A stretch of 64,000 nucleotides of DNA from Thinopyrum elongatum (lineage: Eukaryota; Streptophyta; Magnoliopsida; Poales; Poaceae), in assembly GCA_011799875.1 (NCBI GenBank), contig CM022301.1:321736929-321800928 (forward strand), written 5' to 3'. The notes beneath the pieces were generated by a model. That model searched no databases. It saw only the letters and a program-made list of their open reading frames with translations, and was not told the origin of the DNA. Shown piece after piece: positions 1-11,955 of this stretch. How positions within the stretch are numbered: the first letter of the stretch is position 1; every line of letters begins with the position of its first letter. The translations under genes were made by a program, and so were the position numbers.

Positions 1-2191
1 AAACCTTCATCAACAAACTTGCATGGCTATAGTGCATCCCCCTTTACGCCTGCCCTGGCGGGCACGGCTGCCATGCCGACCAAGCCCCCGCCTGGGGCGG
101 GCGGCGTCTCGGAGGCGCAACCCTGTAGCAAGACGGCGCAGCCGTCTCATGACGACCACCCGGCGTGCCTACAGTGCCCAGCAGCCGGCCGTACCCGCGC
201 CAGGTGGGCCCGGTACGGCCCGCACCCGACGGACCCGGCGAGACCCTGCGTCCCGCTGCCGGCTCCGAGACACTGACAATCCGGCCCCGTGCCCATGTAA
301 CTTTACCATTGTAACCCCGGGGGGGGGGCAGCTGATGACCCACAAGTATAGGGGATCTATCGTAGTCCTTTCGATAAGTAAGAGTGTCGAACCCAACGAG
401 GAGCAAAAGGAAATGACAAGCGGTTTTCAGCAAGGTATTCTCTGCAAGCACTGAAATTATTGGTAACAGATAGTTTTGTGATAAGATAATTCGTAACGGG
501 TAACAAGTAACAAGTGTAACAAAGGTGCAGCAAGGTGGCCCAATCATTTTTGTAGCAAAGGACAAGCCTGGATGAACTCTTATATAGAGCAAAGCGCTCC
601 CGAGGACACATGGGAATTATTGTCAAGTTAGTTTTCATCATGCTCATATGATTCGCGTTCGTTACTTTGATAATTTGATATGTGGGTGGACCGGTGCTTG
701 GGTGCTGTCCTTACTTGGACAAGCCTCCCACTTATGATTAACCCCTCTCGCAAGCATCCGCAACTACGAAAGAAGAATTAAGATAAATCTAACCATAGCA
801 TGAAACATGTGGATCCAAATCAGCCCCTTACGAAGCAACGCATAAACTAGGGTTTAAGCTTCTGTCACTCTAGCAACCCATCATCTATTATTACTTCCCA
901 ATGCCTTCCCCTAGGCCCAAACAATGGTGAAGTGTCATGTAGTCGACGTTCACATAACACCACTAGAGGAAAGACAATATACATCTCATCAAAATATCGA
1001 ACGAATACCAAATTCACATGATTACTTATAACAAGACTTCTCCCATGTCCTCAGGAACAAACGTAACTACTCACAAAGCATATTCATGTTCATAATCAGA
1101 GGAGTAATAAATATCATTAAGGATCTGAACATATGATCTTCCATCGAATAAACCAACTAGCATCAACTACAAGGAGTAATCAACACTACTAGCAACCTAC
1201 AGGTACCAATCTGAGGTGTTGAGGCAAAGATCGGATACAAGAGATGAACTAGGGTTTGAGAGGAGATGGTGCTGGTGAAGATGTTGATGGAGATTGACCC
1301 CCTCTCGATGAGAGGATCTTTGGTGATGACAATGACATTGATTTCCCCTTCGAGAGGGAAGTTTCCCCGACAGAATAGCTCCGTCGGAGCCCTAGATTGG
1401 TTCTGCCCAAGTTCCGCCTCGAGACGGCGGCGCTTCGTCCCGAAAGCTCTCTTCTAATTTTTTTCCAGGTCAAAACACATCATATAGCAGAAGATGGGCA
1501 CCGGAGGCCTGCCAGGGGGCCCATAAGCCATAGGGGCGCGCCCAGGGGGGTAGGGCGCACCCCCCCAGGCTTGTGACCTCCTCGTGGGTAATTTTCTTCG
1601 CCCAATATTTTTTATATATTCCAAAATAATTCTCCGTAAATTTTCAGGACTTTTGGAGTTGTGCAGAATAGGTCTCTCAGATTTGCTCCTTTTCTAGTCC
1701 AGAATTCCAGCTGCCGGCATTCTCCCTCGTCATGTAAACCTTGTAAAATAAGAGAGAAAAGGCATAAGTATTGTACCAAAATAGGTAATAACAGCCCGTA
1801 ATGCAATAAATATCAATATAAAAGCATGGTGCCAAATGGACGTATCACCAGCCTATAAGACCCCCCGGTGCTCCTCCATGCAAAGGGTCGACTCTTTTAG
1901 ACACACACACACACACACACTCACATCCATCCACACGGAGAAGGAGCAGCCTATGCACTGGCCTGCCTTCCTTCCTCCCCAGAACAGCTCTAGGAGCAAG
2001 CTTGTACCATCTTCATATAAACCACAGTCGGCAGGACTAGGGGTATTATCTCTCCGGAGAGCCCCGAACCTGGGTACGTCTTGTGTCTCACACTCACTCA
2101 TACCAACCTCGCCTTTGGAGCCCACCGGTTGCCTCTTGCCTATCCCTCTCTTTAGCCACCCCGTGGCATCTGCCATGCGCCCACCACAACA
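1..2191 (+). mobile_element. LTR fragment of an LTR retrotransposon, split by a solo LTR
   Basis: Bases 1-332 and 1853-2191 read as one plus-oriented LTR fragment once the solo LTR at 333-1847 is removed. The join restores a TATA-like stretch (CCTATAAGACC) near 1852-1860. The 3' part (about 2034-2191) is clearly related to the 3' end of the 810-bp LTRs at 7101-7910 and 11146-11955: it shares GGGGTATTATCTCTCC, GAGAGCCCCGAACCTGGGTA and a late CCACCC-GTGGCATCTG stretch, and ends in CA at 2190-2191. A (CA)n microsatellite lies at about 1899-1920. The 5' end is outside the window. No protein is encoded; the short open frames here follow high GC content. Confidence 0.6.
333..1847 (-). mobile_element. 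Solo LTR (1,515 bp), minus orientation
   Basis: Read on the minus strand, this starts TGATACGTCCATTTGG (ending at 1847) and finishes GGGTCATCA (at 333), giving TG...CA ends. It is flanked by GCAGC (328-332) and CCAGC (1848-1852), four of five bases matching, as expected for an aged 5-bp target duplication. No internal domain or partner LTR is attached, so it is a solo LTR left by LTR-LTR recombination. It sits inside another LTR. The ORFs within it (for example around 1249-1473) are not conserved coding sequence. Confidence 0.75.
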
Positions 2192-3433
2192 TTGCTGAAA
2201 TTGTATGACTTATTTTATAAGTTTTTTCCGATGGATCCTTTGTGTATCCAAAGTCTGACCCTTACCTGATGACCATGTCAATGCTATCCCGAAGCATGAC
2301 TGTGGTACTCAAATATCAACAAGAACTTTGGAAGCATAATGCTAAATGTTCTTGATCAATTATCCAAACACCATTGTATGGGTAGCATCATGAGTTTCCT
2401 CGCCCCTTTCCCTAGATGGTTATCTACTTGCAGTCCTGTCATGAATTATCCCGCTCTGCTTGCTCTTGGGAAGGAGAGACACCTAATACTTGTGTATACA
2501 CATTTTCTTTTCCATTGTTCTGTTTAAATCTGATAATCACATTTTCCTTTCCATTGTTTTGTTTAAGCTTTCTTATAGTTTATATGATCTAAGCAGTGAT
2601 AAATTCCCTGCTTATGTAAACACCTCGGTGTACAACTCTATCAGTAAGACTCTGTTACTATTGTTGTTAACATTCCGGTAATCGCCGGTGGACGAGAACT
2701 TTGCCTATTGGCCCACCTCGTTTCAACGAGCAGGAAAATGGTTCTCATCATCCCCCGCCCTTGGTATCGACATTGTCGCCAACATAACTAACAAACTATC
2801 CTCTGACATGCCTTGCTATCATGACCGTGCAAGATGTCAGCGCCCTTCCTACTTTTAAGCCACATGGTGGGCCCATAACCCATAGTTCCACAGGATCGAA
2901 ACCTGACTCTCCTGTACACCCCTATTTCTAAAGTTATCCCCCATGCTTGGCTTCGTATGTAGATCACGAGCCACCTTCCTAGAGATGATCTATTCTGGTT
3001 TCAGCCGCAATACTCATTCCGTCGCTCTGAACCTCCTTCGCACTCTACTTCAGGCATCGAACGATTGCTTACCCGTTTGAAACTTTCATACCCTCTTATA
3101 ATGCCCTCGTTGTGTTCCTTGTAACCAACTCGAGAGTTACTTTATGCTTCTTCCCCTGAGTTAACCGTCCAATGCTCAATCTTGTTAAAATCCGTCCTTA
3201 TAGAGTTTTTCCCTCCTACCCTATTCGTAAGTACGATGAAATTCCCGGAGAAAGGATGATGAATTCATCATGATGACCTGAAACAGAGAAATGAAGACAT
3301 CAATGTAATGGATCAACTTCTACAAGAAGAGCAACCAAGATCGAGAAGATCCGTTAGAATTTCGTAACCAGAACTTTCCCTCTTACTCCACCCCTTAAAT
3401 CTCGGGACGAGATTTCCTATAGTGGAGGAGATT
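2192..3433 (+). mobile_element. 3' internal (untranslated) part of a gypsy-type element
   Basis: This stretch has no long ORF. It ends in CTCGGGACGAGATTT followed by AGTGGAGGAGATT, a purine-rich tract directly before the LTR start TGTAACATCCC at 3434. That order (purine tract, then TG) marks the 3' end of the internal region of a plus-strand LTR retrotransposon. The preceding kilobase has scattered stops in all frames. It is either 3' untranslated sequence or fully decayed pol; I see no integrase or chromodomain motif I can defend. Confidence 0.6.
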
Positions 3434-4078
3434 TGTAACATCCCTAGTGGTTCGCTATAGCAACCTCACCCTAATGTTGCCATGTCACCAGGATTGCTAA
3501 GCCAAATTGCCACTTGATAGAAATCAAAGTCAAATTCAAATTTGAAATGCAAGTCAAATTATTACTTCTTCAAATATGCAAAAAAAATGTTCATAATCTT
3601 GAAAATAATCCCCTGGTAATTTTCCAATGGAACCAACATTTCTGAATATTTAAAATACCCTTAACCTATTAAAATTGGCCTAGCAGCATTTAATCAACCC
3701 AATTTAATTTAAAAAATACTAAACTATACAAAAAATATATTTGAAACTGGCTGGGCTAGCTTAAACCACTGCCTAGTATTTAGGTGATAACTATCATGTT
3801 CAATTAAAATTCTTTTGGAGCTAAAACAAATGCAAAACAGTGGCAGAATTAGAAAGCAGAAAAGAATAAAGAAAAAGGTAAAACGTACCTCTTCGCCTGG
3901 GCTTCATGTCAACAGTAGCCGGCGCAGTCCACCACTGGCACCGTCTTCTTCCCCTGTTCATCCCTGACTCGGTGGACGTCGGCCATGAGTCCACTCCGCG
4001 GATGCGCCACGGGCAGTCATCCGAAGCCCCCCGACGCCTACAAGCTGGCCCCGCTTCCCTGCAAACCCTAACCCCTAG

Positions 4079-4083
<5 letters not shown>

Positions 4084-4144
<61 letters not shown>
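4084..4144. repeat. (CT)n microsatellite, about 30 repeats
   Basis: This is an uninterrupted CT dinucleotide run of about 61 bases inside the long LTR. It creates artificial Leu-Ser and Arg-Glu reading frames on the two strands. Confidence 0.95.
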
Positions 4145-4147
<3 letters not shown>

Positions 4148-7100
4148 CCCACGCCCGATCAGGATCTCGCGCCTGAAACAGAAACGTCGTCGCCCCGTTG
4201 ATGTCGTGCACTAAGGCTTCCCCAAGCAGCGAGGTGGAGTCCAGGAGATGCGCAACGTTGCCTCCGACGCCGGCAAAGTAGGAGCTGGACCCACGAGCCC
4301 TCATCGACATCCCCCTCGACCACTTCTTCTCTGGCACCGAGCGCAAGAAAGTCGTCGATTGGTCGCCGTTCGACCCCTTCCGGCCTCCCCGACCTCACCA
4401 TCATTGTCTCTGTGAGCACCCGGTCCTCCGTGACCTTCTCCCTCTCCCTTTTGTGTCTCATAGCTCCGTTGCCGGCGAGGCCGTGCTCAACTGCCGCCGC
4501 TGCCGTGCTTTGCTGCGGCTGTGCTGCTGCTCCCTGCTCAGGTCACGCTCTCGCGCGCGTGCGCCTGCCCAGGGCCGCACCCTTCTTCGCCCTGGCTGCG
4601 CCTCGCGCGCGCTCTGCCACGCGTGCCCGCGCGCGCTACTGTCCGAGCAACACCGCACCGGCCGCGCCCGCGCCGCTGCCGCCGCTCCTGCCCGCTGCCA
4701 CCACCAGCCCGCGCTCGTGCCGAACGGGTGCCGCCGTGCCCCTGCTCCCGCTGCGCCGCTCTTGCTGCCGCCTCCTCGTCCTGCTACTCTGCTGCCCCCA
4801 GCGCCGTCGCTGCCGTCACGCGCTCGCCATGGCCGCACCGAAGCTTCGCATCTGCAAGCGCTCGCCCGCGAGCCCCTGCTGCGCCTGGTCCACGCCCTCA
4901 CATCCCCGGCTGCGCGCCCCACGTGTGCCCACGCGCCGCTCGCGCCCGACCCCTCGCCCGCTCCTACAACGCTCTACCTCCCCCGCTCGCCACGCCGCTG
5001 CCCGCTCGCGACCGCCGAGCTCCCCTGCTGCTCCCACCTCTCGCCTCCCCTGCTGCGCTCGCCCCAGCAGCCGCGTGCGACCGCCGCCTCCGGTCGCCGC
5101 CCATCCCGCTCGCTCGGCCGGTCGCCCGCCAGCATGGCCTCCCCTAGATTAGTGGGGCTAATCCCCCTTAATTTAGTTTTAGTTTAAAAAATTAGTAAAA
5201 GATAATAATAGTAATAAAAAAACAAAAGCTTATGACTGGCGGGGCCCACCTGCACTGTTCACTTGTTGACCAAGTCAAATGGTTGACTGGGTCAACACAG
5301 TCCAGGGGCCCCACTTGTCATTGACTGTGGCTAGCCTAGTCTGGGTATAAAAAGAATCAACACTATTTAAATTTGAATTAAAAATTAAAACAATTCCAGA
5401 ATATTACTAAAACTTTGTAATTTCATAGAAAATAAAACGTAACTCCGATGAAAATAATATGTATACGAAAGTTGCTCAGAAAAATATGGCGAATCCGAGT
5501 ATGACTTCCCTTCATCTGTCACATGCCCTTAGCATAGCGAACATGGATCCGTCCCCTCCGTTTCATCTGTCCGAAAAATGCCTAACATCAGGAAAACATT
5601 CCCGGATGTATTTCTCCTTCACCTGTATCACGTAGTACTGCGTTAGTTCACCCCTAGCACTGCATATTGTCATGTCATGCATAGTGAATCATATGTTTGC
5701 ATTATATTTACTGTTTCTTCCCCCTCTTCTCTCCGGTAGACCTCGAGACCGACGCTGCCCCTGTGATCGGCTACGTCATCGACGACCCTTCTTCTTTTTC
5801 AGCAGAGCTTCCAGGCAAACAAACCCCCCTTGATCATTCCTATATCGCCCATTCCATTCTCTCTCATGCTTGAATTAGATTTTGTTACTGTAATTGATTG
5901 CTCCTATTCTGATGCATAGCTTGATTTTGTAACCTGCTATTGTTACCTTACCTGTTATCCTATATGCTTAGTATAGGTTGGTTGGTGATCCGTCAGTGAT
6001 CCCTCCCCCTTGTCCCTGTTGCCCCCGCTTGATGACTGATGACTCGATCAACGTGATCGACGTCCTGAGCCCGACACATCACATCACACCCCCCTTAGTT
6101 GTACGACTCTGCAGAGCTACTATCGAGTGCCGAGGGTGATACCTCGTATAGCACTTCTGATGTTAACTCTGTAGTGTAGCTAATCGGTCGTGGTCTTCGA
6201 GGGTGATTCCTCCTTCACCACTCCCGATAACGACTCTGTCGTGCAACCCCTCAAGTGTGGACCATCGAGGGTGATTCCTCCAAGTCCACCCTGACGGTTA
6301 CATCGAGTGGGAATCCATCGAGGGTGATTCCTCGGGTTTCCCCTTACTGTTTTGGACACACGGTTATTTTGACTTTACCACAGAACCATGATGAAGTCGG
6401 GTCGGCCCCGAGGGGCACCCGCGAGAGAAATGTGACGAGTGATGTGAAGTCGGGTTGACCTAGAGGGTACCCGTGAGTTTTTCTACGCGGCACGGCCGGA
6501 CATTCTTAGCCCTTGCCGTAAGTCCGTGAGACGGGGCGACGGGACCACATATCGTGGATCATTGATCGTTACCGCGCGCTCCCAAGACACTAACGATTTG
6601 GATATGTGATCCGAGTAGGCCTCTGGCCTTTTTGCACTGACCACCACACGGGAATAAGTATGGGCACTCTGCGTCGTATGTATCAGCCGAAAGCTCTTCG
6701 GACGTCAGCGACTGAGCGGCGCGCGTCCGGATGGCCCGCGTAAGCACCTGCCTTGTATAAGGAGGTTGCCAGGATTGACACCAGCCACGTTCGCAACATG
6801 CAGGAGTGCAAAGGGCGATGGGCCCAAGACCCCTGCGCGCTTAGGATGTAGACCAGCGTGCTAGCCTCTCTGTTGACTCTAGGTAGGATTGCGGTGTGTT
6901 GATCGGCCGAGGCCGATCATGACCTGATGGTGTGTCCGGCCGGAGTTGATCGAGCGTGTTGGGTAAGTTTGTGCACTCCTGCAGGGAAGATTGATCTATT
7001 CGAATAGCTGTGTCCACGGTAACGGACGCTCGGAGTTGTATCCCGATCGATACAACTAGAACTGGATGCTGAGGCATGAGAAATGGATATTATGGCTCCG

Positions 7101-7910
7101 TGTAGTGGTATTCTCACAGGGGGGTTGCGAGGCGACAGATGCCACAGGGTGGCTTAAGGTGAGGGCAAGACTGCCGCTGGAATATCCGAGGACGGGTATG
7201 CGAGTAGCACGCGCTAGTTTACCCAGGTTCGGGGCTCTCTGGAGAGATAATACCCCTACTCCTACATGTCTGAATATATGTGATATATCTGGTACAGAGT
7301 GCTCCTGGAGCTGTATCTGAAATCAGTGCCATGGGCTCCTGATCTCGTATATATGCAGGTGGCCGGATGAGCATGCAAGCTCTAGTGGCCGAATGGTTTG
7401 TGCCTATGAGCATGTGTGCATGCGTGAGGGAGTTCCCCCCTGGGTGGATGGATGGCTATGTGCCCATATATATAGGCATGGCTAGTTTGGGGTAGCTTAC
7501 TTCCTAAGCTAGGTAGTGGCATGGGGGCAAGTGGGCATGGGGCACCATGCCCATGAGGGGCGTGGACGTGACGTGCATGCCGCCTTGTCCCTGGTGCACT
7601 TTATAAAACAGTGCCCAGGGACAAGCACACTGTAGATGGTGTCGCCAATACTATTCGTCAACAGTGCCGGGTACGGCCGTCTTGTCGGTGTCGGCGGTTG
7701 ACTTCGGGCAGCCGGCTGGTTGGAGCAGTCGGCAGCCGGCTGGCTGGGGCAGCTGGACGGGGAGCAGGCCGGGTGGCGAGTCGTCCCGGGCAGTCGGACA
7801 GGGGGCCGCCTGGGCGGCCTGAGCAGTCGGACTGAGGGGCTTTGCTAGCCCCGATGTCTTGAAATATTGTCTTGCCGTCTTCGGGGTACCCGTGGTCAAT
7901 TACTCTGACA
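7101..7910 (-). repeat. 3' LTR of the 4.86-kb element
   Basis: This is the 810-bp LTR copy at the 3' end of the minus-strand element. It differs from the other copy at scattered single positions (for example TGTAG versus TGTCG at the terminus), which implies an insertion that is not brand new. TATATATAG near 7467-7476 and a TTTATAAA stretch near 7600 are possible TATA elements on either strand. Confidence 0.9.
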
Positions 7911-8070
7911 GTAGCCTCCGAGCCTCCGGGCAACTTGGCAAAGTTGGGCGGAGGTTCTTGTTGTTGGTGACGAAGCCGACGGCGGCGTCGAGGGTGCCGA
8001 GCGCGGACACGGAGTCTGCCGGCTAATGGGCGCGGGGCCCTGCCGGGTGCGGAGTCCGCCGGCTGGTGCT

Positions 8071-8175
8071 GTCAGGCGCGGACGCGGGGTCCGCCGATTG
8101 AAGCTGTCGGGCGCGGACGCGGGGTCCGCCGACTGATGTTGTCGGGCGCGGACGCGGGGTCCGCCGACTGATGTT
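8071..8175. repeat. 35-bp tandem repeat, three units
   Basis: Units start at 8071, 8106 and 8141, each built round GGCGCGGACGCGGGGTCCGCC. A weaker, diverged copy precedes them (about 8030-8070). The 35-base period is not a multiple of three, which argues against a coding repeat even though long frames are open here. It lies in the 3' half of the non-autonomous element's interior. Confidence 0.85.
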
Positions 8176-10784
8176 GTCGAAGACAGCCGGCTGCGGGCTG
8201 CAGCTGGCGCGGATTGCTTCCAGTGGGGGCACGCCAGCGCACCCACTGGGTGTAGCCTCCGAGCCTCCGGGCGACTCGAAGAGTCGGGCGGAGGGTTTTT
8301 GCTGCAGATGAAGCAGGCGGTGGGACGCCGGTTGCAGCCGGCGTCGGGCCTGCAACCAGCCTCCGAGTCTCCGGGCGAGGAGGGGGTTCCCCTCGGCGAT
8401 GATCGTGCAAAAGACAAGGTTAGTCCGCGCAGATATATTAAATGTTTGCTTTTAGCGGTGCAAGTTTTATGCGGAGGGTGCCGACTCGGTTTCGTCCGAG
8501 CCCCCTTCAATCTTTTTCATGTCCTCTCCATTCTTTGGCTTGCGCTCTCGCTAGTCGGACAGCCGCTCTGCGGTCTGTGGCTGAGAGTGGGCCGCGGGGT
8601 GGAGTGTACAGTACTCAGACTCTGTGAGCGGATTTAACTGAGCAGATACTCGTAAAGCAAACGACCGGGTCGCCCGAACCGTTTTTTCTCCCGAAACATT
8701 TTTTCGCGCGGGTGGCCTCCAGCGTTCGCTCTTGCTACCCGGACAGCCGCTCTGCGGTCTGTGACTAAGAGTGAGCCTTTGGTACCGTGCACGCTACTAA
8801 GCCGTCTGCGGGAACAAACGTCTCAGGCCAAGCGGCTAGCCCCCGGGTCAACTCTGGTTGGCGACGGGGCAAACAGTGATGCAACTGTAATAAAATGCAG
8901 AGATAGCCCTCTGAGCATCGCTCGGGGTTATCCGTGTTTGCGCGGTGCAAAAATATGCGGGTGAGGAGCTCACATTGATTTTCGTGTAGGCGAGGCAGAA
9001 GTTGCCGGAGACAGCCGGCGCGGCTGAGCGCTTGCGGGGCGCGCCGGCGCACCTGCCGGGTGAAGTCTTCGAGCCTCCGGGTGCTCGAAGGGGGTCCCGA
9101 CCGGTCAGGTCCGACCGAACGGGCGTCGAGGCAGAGGGGCGGCCGAGCTGGCTCACCTGCCGGCCAGGCATCGGAGTGGGAGGCGGTCGAGCCGGCCTGG
9201 CACAGCCGGCAGTGCGGGTCGCGGCTGACCGTCCGAGTGACGAAGCAGGCGGACGGGCCAGCCGGACGTTTTTTCTTTAACAGCCGGATGGATCCCGCGA
9301 GCGGCCGGACTATTTTTCTTTTCCTTTCTGTTTAAACATCCGGCCACTGACTTTCTGGCCGGCTCCACGCAGGCAGCCGACATCTTTTCTTTTTTCTTTT
9401 CTTCTTCGGGCACCCGACCGCAGCAGGCGGCCGCAGTGGGAGCGCAGCAGCCGGCCTCTTCTTTTCTTTCTTTTCCTCAGCCGGCTTGTGTGGAAGAACA
9501 GCTGGACGCCGGGTAGCGGCGTGCAGCCGGCAGGGGACTACGGGTGGAGTAGGCGGCAACGGTGAGCCGGAGCAGGGGCACTGGCCAGCCGGCCGCATTG
9601 CGTAGGAGCCGGTGGAGCAACCGGCCGGGCGCGCAGAGGGGCCGCTGGCGCGGCGTGGCCTAGGCGAAGGCCGGAGCTGGCAGGCGGCCGGCACGCACGG
9701 AGGCAGGCGAGCGGAGCCAGCAGGCGGCCGGCGGCCAGCACGGGAAACTGGCGCGCGGGCGCAGCAGCCAGAGCCACCGGGCGCAGGGCGGCGGCGACGC
9801 GGCCGGGCGCAGCAGGTGGCCGACGCGCCGAGTCGGCAGGAGCGACGTGGGGCGGCGCCCGCGGGAAGGAGGCGGATGGGCACGGGGCCGCCGGGCTGAC
9901 GCGGAGCGGAGGAGGCCGGAGGCGCGGCGAACCGGCAGGGGGCTCGAGAAGCCGGCGGGGCGGGGTCGGCGCGCGGCGCGGCGACTCGGCGAGTGGAGCA
10001 GGCGGGTTGCGGCGACCCGGCGCGCGCGGAGGAGCCGGCTGCTGGGCGGGAGCCGACCTCGGAGGCGCGAAGGCCGGCCGGAGCGGCCAGACGGCCCGGG
10101 CGCGTGTGCGAACGCGAGGCGCTCGGAGCAGGGCGCCGGGTTGGCGGAGGCGGAGATGATCTGCAATACGGCTGCCCTGTCTTGCTGGAGCAGCTGGTCC
10201 AGCGGGTCAACGATGACGGCCGGCGGCCGAATGCGTAGGTAGCTGGCAGCAGCAGCAACATGCGCGAGCAGGAGAGCGGCTAGGAGGAGCAGCGCAGCGT
10301 CGATGTTTAGCAATAAGCCACACGCCGTTGTCTGGGCAATGTACAGGCAGTGCATGGGATTATCTGGGTAGTGTGTGACTATTATCTGGGCATGGTATGG
10401 CTTATGCGTGGAAGCTAAGCGAGTGTGAGCATGTGCAGAGAAGCAGCAAACGCGTGGACCCGGGCACAGCAGCGGCAACACGCGGACGCGGGCGGAGCAG
10501 CAGCGAACGCACGGACGTACGGACGCGGGCAGAGCAGCGGCCACTCCGCAGCGCACGGACACGCAGAGCGCCAGCGGCAGCGTGCGGACGCGGGCGACGG
10601 GGCGTCGCGGGCGCACGGCCGGGGCGTCATCCGGCGCGGGGATGTGCGGACGCACACGCCGGAGCGAGACGAGGCACGGGGCGCATGGGGGAGAGAGCGA
10701 GGTGAACGGCGCGCCCGGGGAAGGGGGAGGCGAACGGTGCCGAGGCCGACGGCGAGGATGCGGCGCACCGCACGGTCGTCCCGG

Positions 10785-11075
10785 GGCGTGTTGATGTCGA
10801 ACCCCGGAGCCCGCCGGAGAGGCGGCAGCGATGTCATGGCGGAGCTGACGAAGATGGCGAGGCCGACGACGAAGGCGCGCCGCCTCACGCGGCCGCCTCG
10901 GGGGCGAACCGATGTCGAGCCGCCGAGCGTTACCGGAGAGACGACGTCGCCGTCGTGATATTGAAGAGGGCGAGGCCGACGACGAGGGCGCGCCACTCCG
11001 CGCGGCTGCCCCGGGGGCGAGTTGATGTCGAGCCCTCGAGCGCGACCGGAGAGACGGCGCGACGCCGCGGCGGAG
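10785..11075. repeat. About 115-bp tandem repeats next to the primer-binding site
   Basis: Three diverged units are recognised by GATGTCGA[A/G]CC at about 10794, 10911 and 11025, each followed by CCGGAGAGACG or a close variant and then GGCGAGGCCGACGACGA. They occupy the leader just downstream of the primer-binding site in element orientation. No protein function is inferred. Confidence 0.65.
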
Positions 11076-11145
11076 GCGATGAAGAAAAAAGGGTCCCGCC
11101 CGGACCGCAGTTCCAACAGCAGCTCGCCCCACGTTGGGCGCCAAC

Positions 11146-11955
11146 TGTCGTGGTATTCTCACAGGGGGGTTGCGAGGCGACAGATGCCACAGGGTGGCTT
11201 AAGGTGAGGGCAAGACTGCTGCTGGAATAGCCGAGGACGGGTATGCGAGTAGCACGCGCTAGTTTACCCAGGTTCGGGGCTCTCCGGAGAGATAATACCC
11301 CTACTCCTGCATGTCTGAATATATGTGATATATCTGGTACAGAGTGCTCCTGGAGCTGTATCTGAAATCAGTGCCATGGGCTCCTGATCTCGTATATATG
11401 CAGGTGGCCGGATGAGCATGCAAGCTCTAGTGGCCGAATGGTTTGTGCCTGTGAGCATGTGTGCATGCGTGAGGGAGTTCCTCCCTAGGTGGATGGATGG
11501 CTATGTGCCCATATATATAGGCATGGCTAGTTTGGGGTAGCTTACTTCCTAAGCTAGGTAGTGGCATGGGGGCAAGTGGGCATGGGGCACCATGCCCATG
11601 AGGGGCGTGGACGTGACGTGCATGCCGCCTTGTCCCTGGTGCACTTTATAAAACAGTGCCCAGGGACAAGCACACTGTAGATGGTGTCGCCACTACTATT
11701 CATCAACAGTGCCGGGTACGGCCGTCTTGTCAGTGTCGGCGGTTGACTTCGGGCAGCCGGCTGGTTGGAGCAGTCAGCAGCCGGCTGGCTGGGGCAGCCG
11801 GACGGGGAGCAGGCCGGGTGGCGAGTTGTCCCAGGCAGTCGGACAGGGGGCCGCCTGGGCGGCCTGAGCAGTCGGACTGAGGGGCTTTGCTAGCCCCGAT
11901 GTCTTGAAATATTGCCTTGCCGTCTTCAGGGTACCCGTGGTCAATTACTCCGACA
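11146..11955 (-). repeat. 5' LTR of the 4.86-kb element
   Basis: This is the 810-bp LTR copy adjacent to the primer-binding site, hence the 5' LTR of the minus-strand element. It ends against CTCCA, the right copy of the target duplication. Confidence 0.9.

Larger units (their letters stand above)
7101..11955 (-). mobile_element. Complete non-autonomous LTR retrotransposon (4,855 bp)
   Basis: Two 810-bp direct repeats (7101-7910 and 11146-11955) are nearly identical and have TGT[A/C]G...GACA ends. The flanks are CTCCG (7096-7100) and CTCCA (11956-11960), a 5-bp target duplication with one change. A primer-binding site, TGGCGCCCAACGTGGGGC, lies on the minus strand at 11143-11126, two bases inside the right-hand LTR. 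The element is therefore minus-stranded with its 5' LTR at 11146-11955. The primer site matches the well-known tRNA-Lys type. The 3.2-kb interior is GC-rich, holds tandem repeats and shows no gag, protease, RT, RNase H or integrase motif, so it must be mobilised in trans if at all (LARD-like). Confidence 0.9.

Noticed and set aside
4412..5187. Three overlapping ORFs of 208-246 codons on the plus strand, and one on the minus strand
   Set aside because: All frames are open because the sequence is about 70% GC and stop-poor. The products are Arg/Pro/Ala-rich, with no domain and no preferred frame, and the block lies inside an LTR.
9332..11162. Minus-strand ORFs of 309 and 500 codons and plus-strand ORFs of 95-177 codons
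   Set aside because: They lie in the GC-rich interior of the non-autonomous LTR element, overlap each other in several frames and give low-complexity Arg/Ala/Pro products without gag or pol motifs. One runs through the primer-binding site into the LTR.
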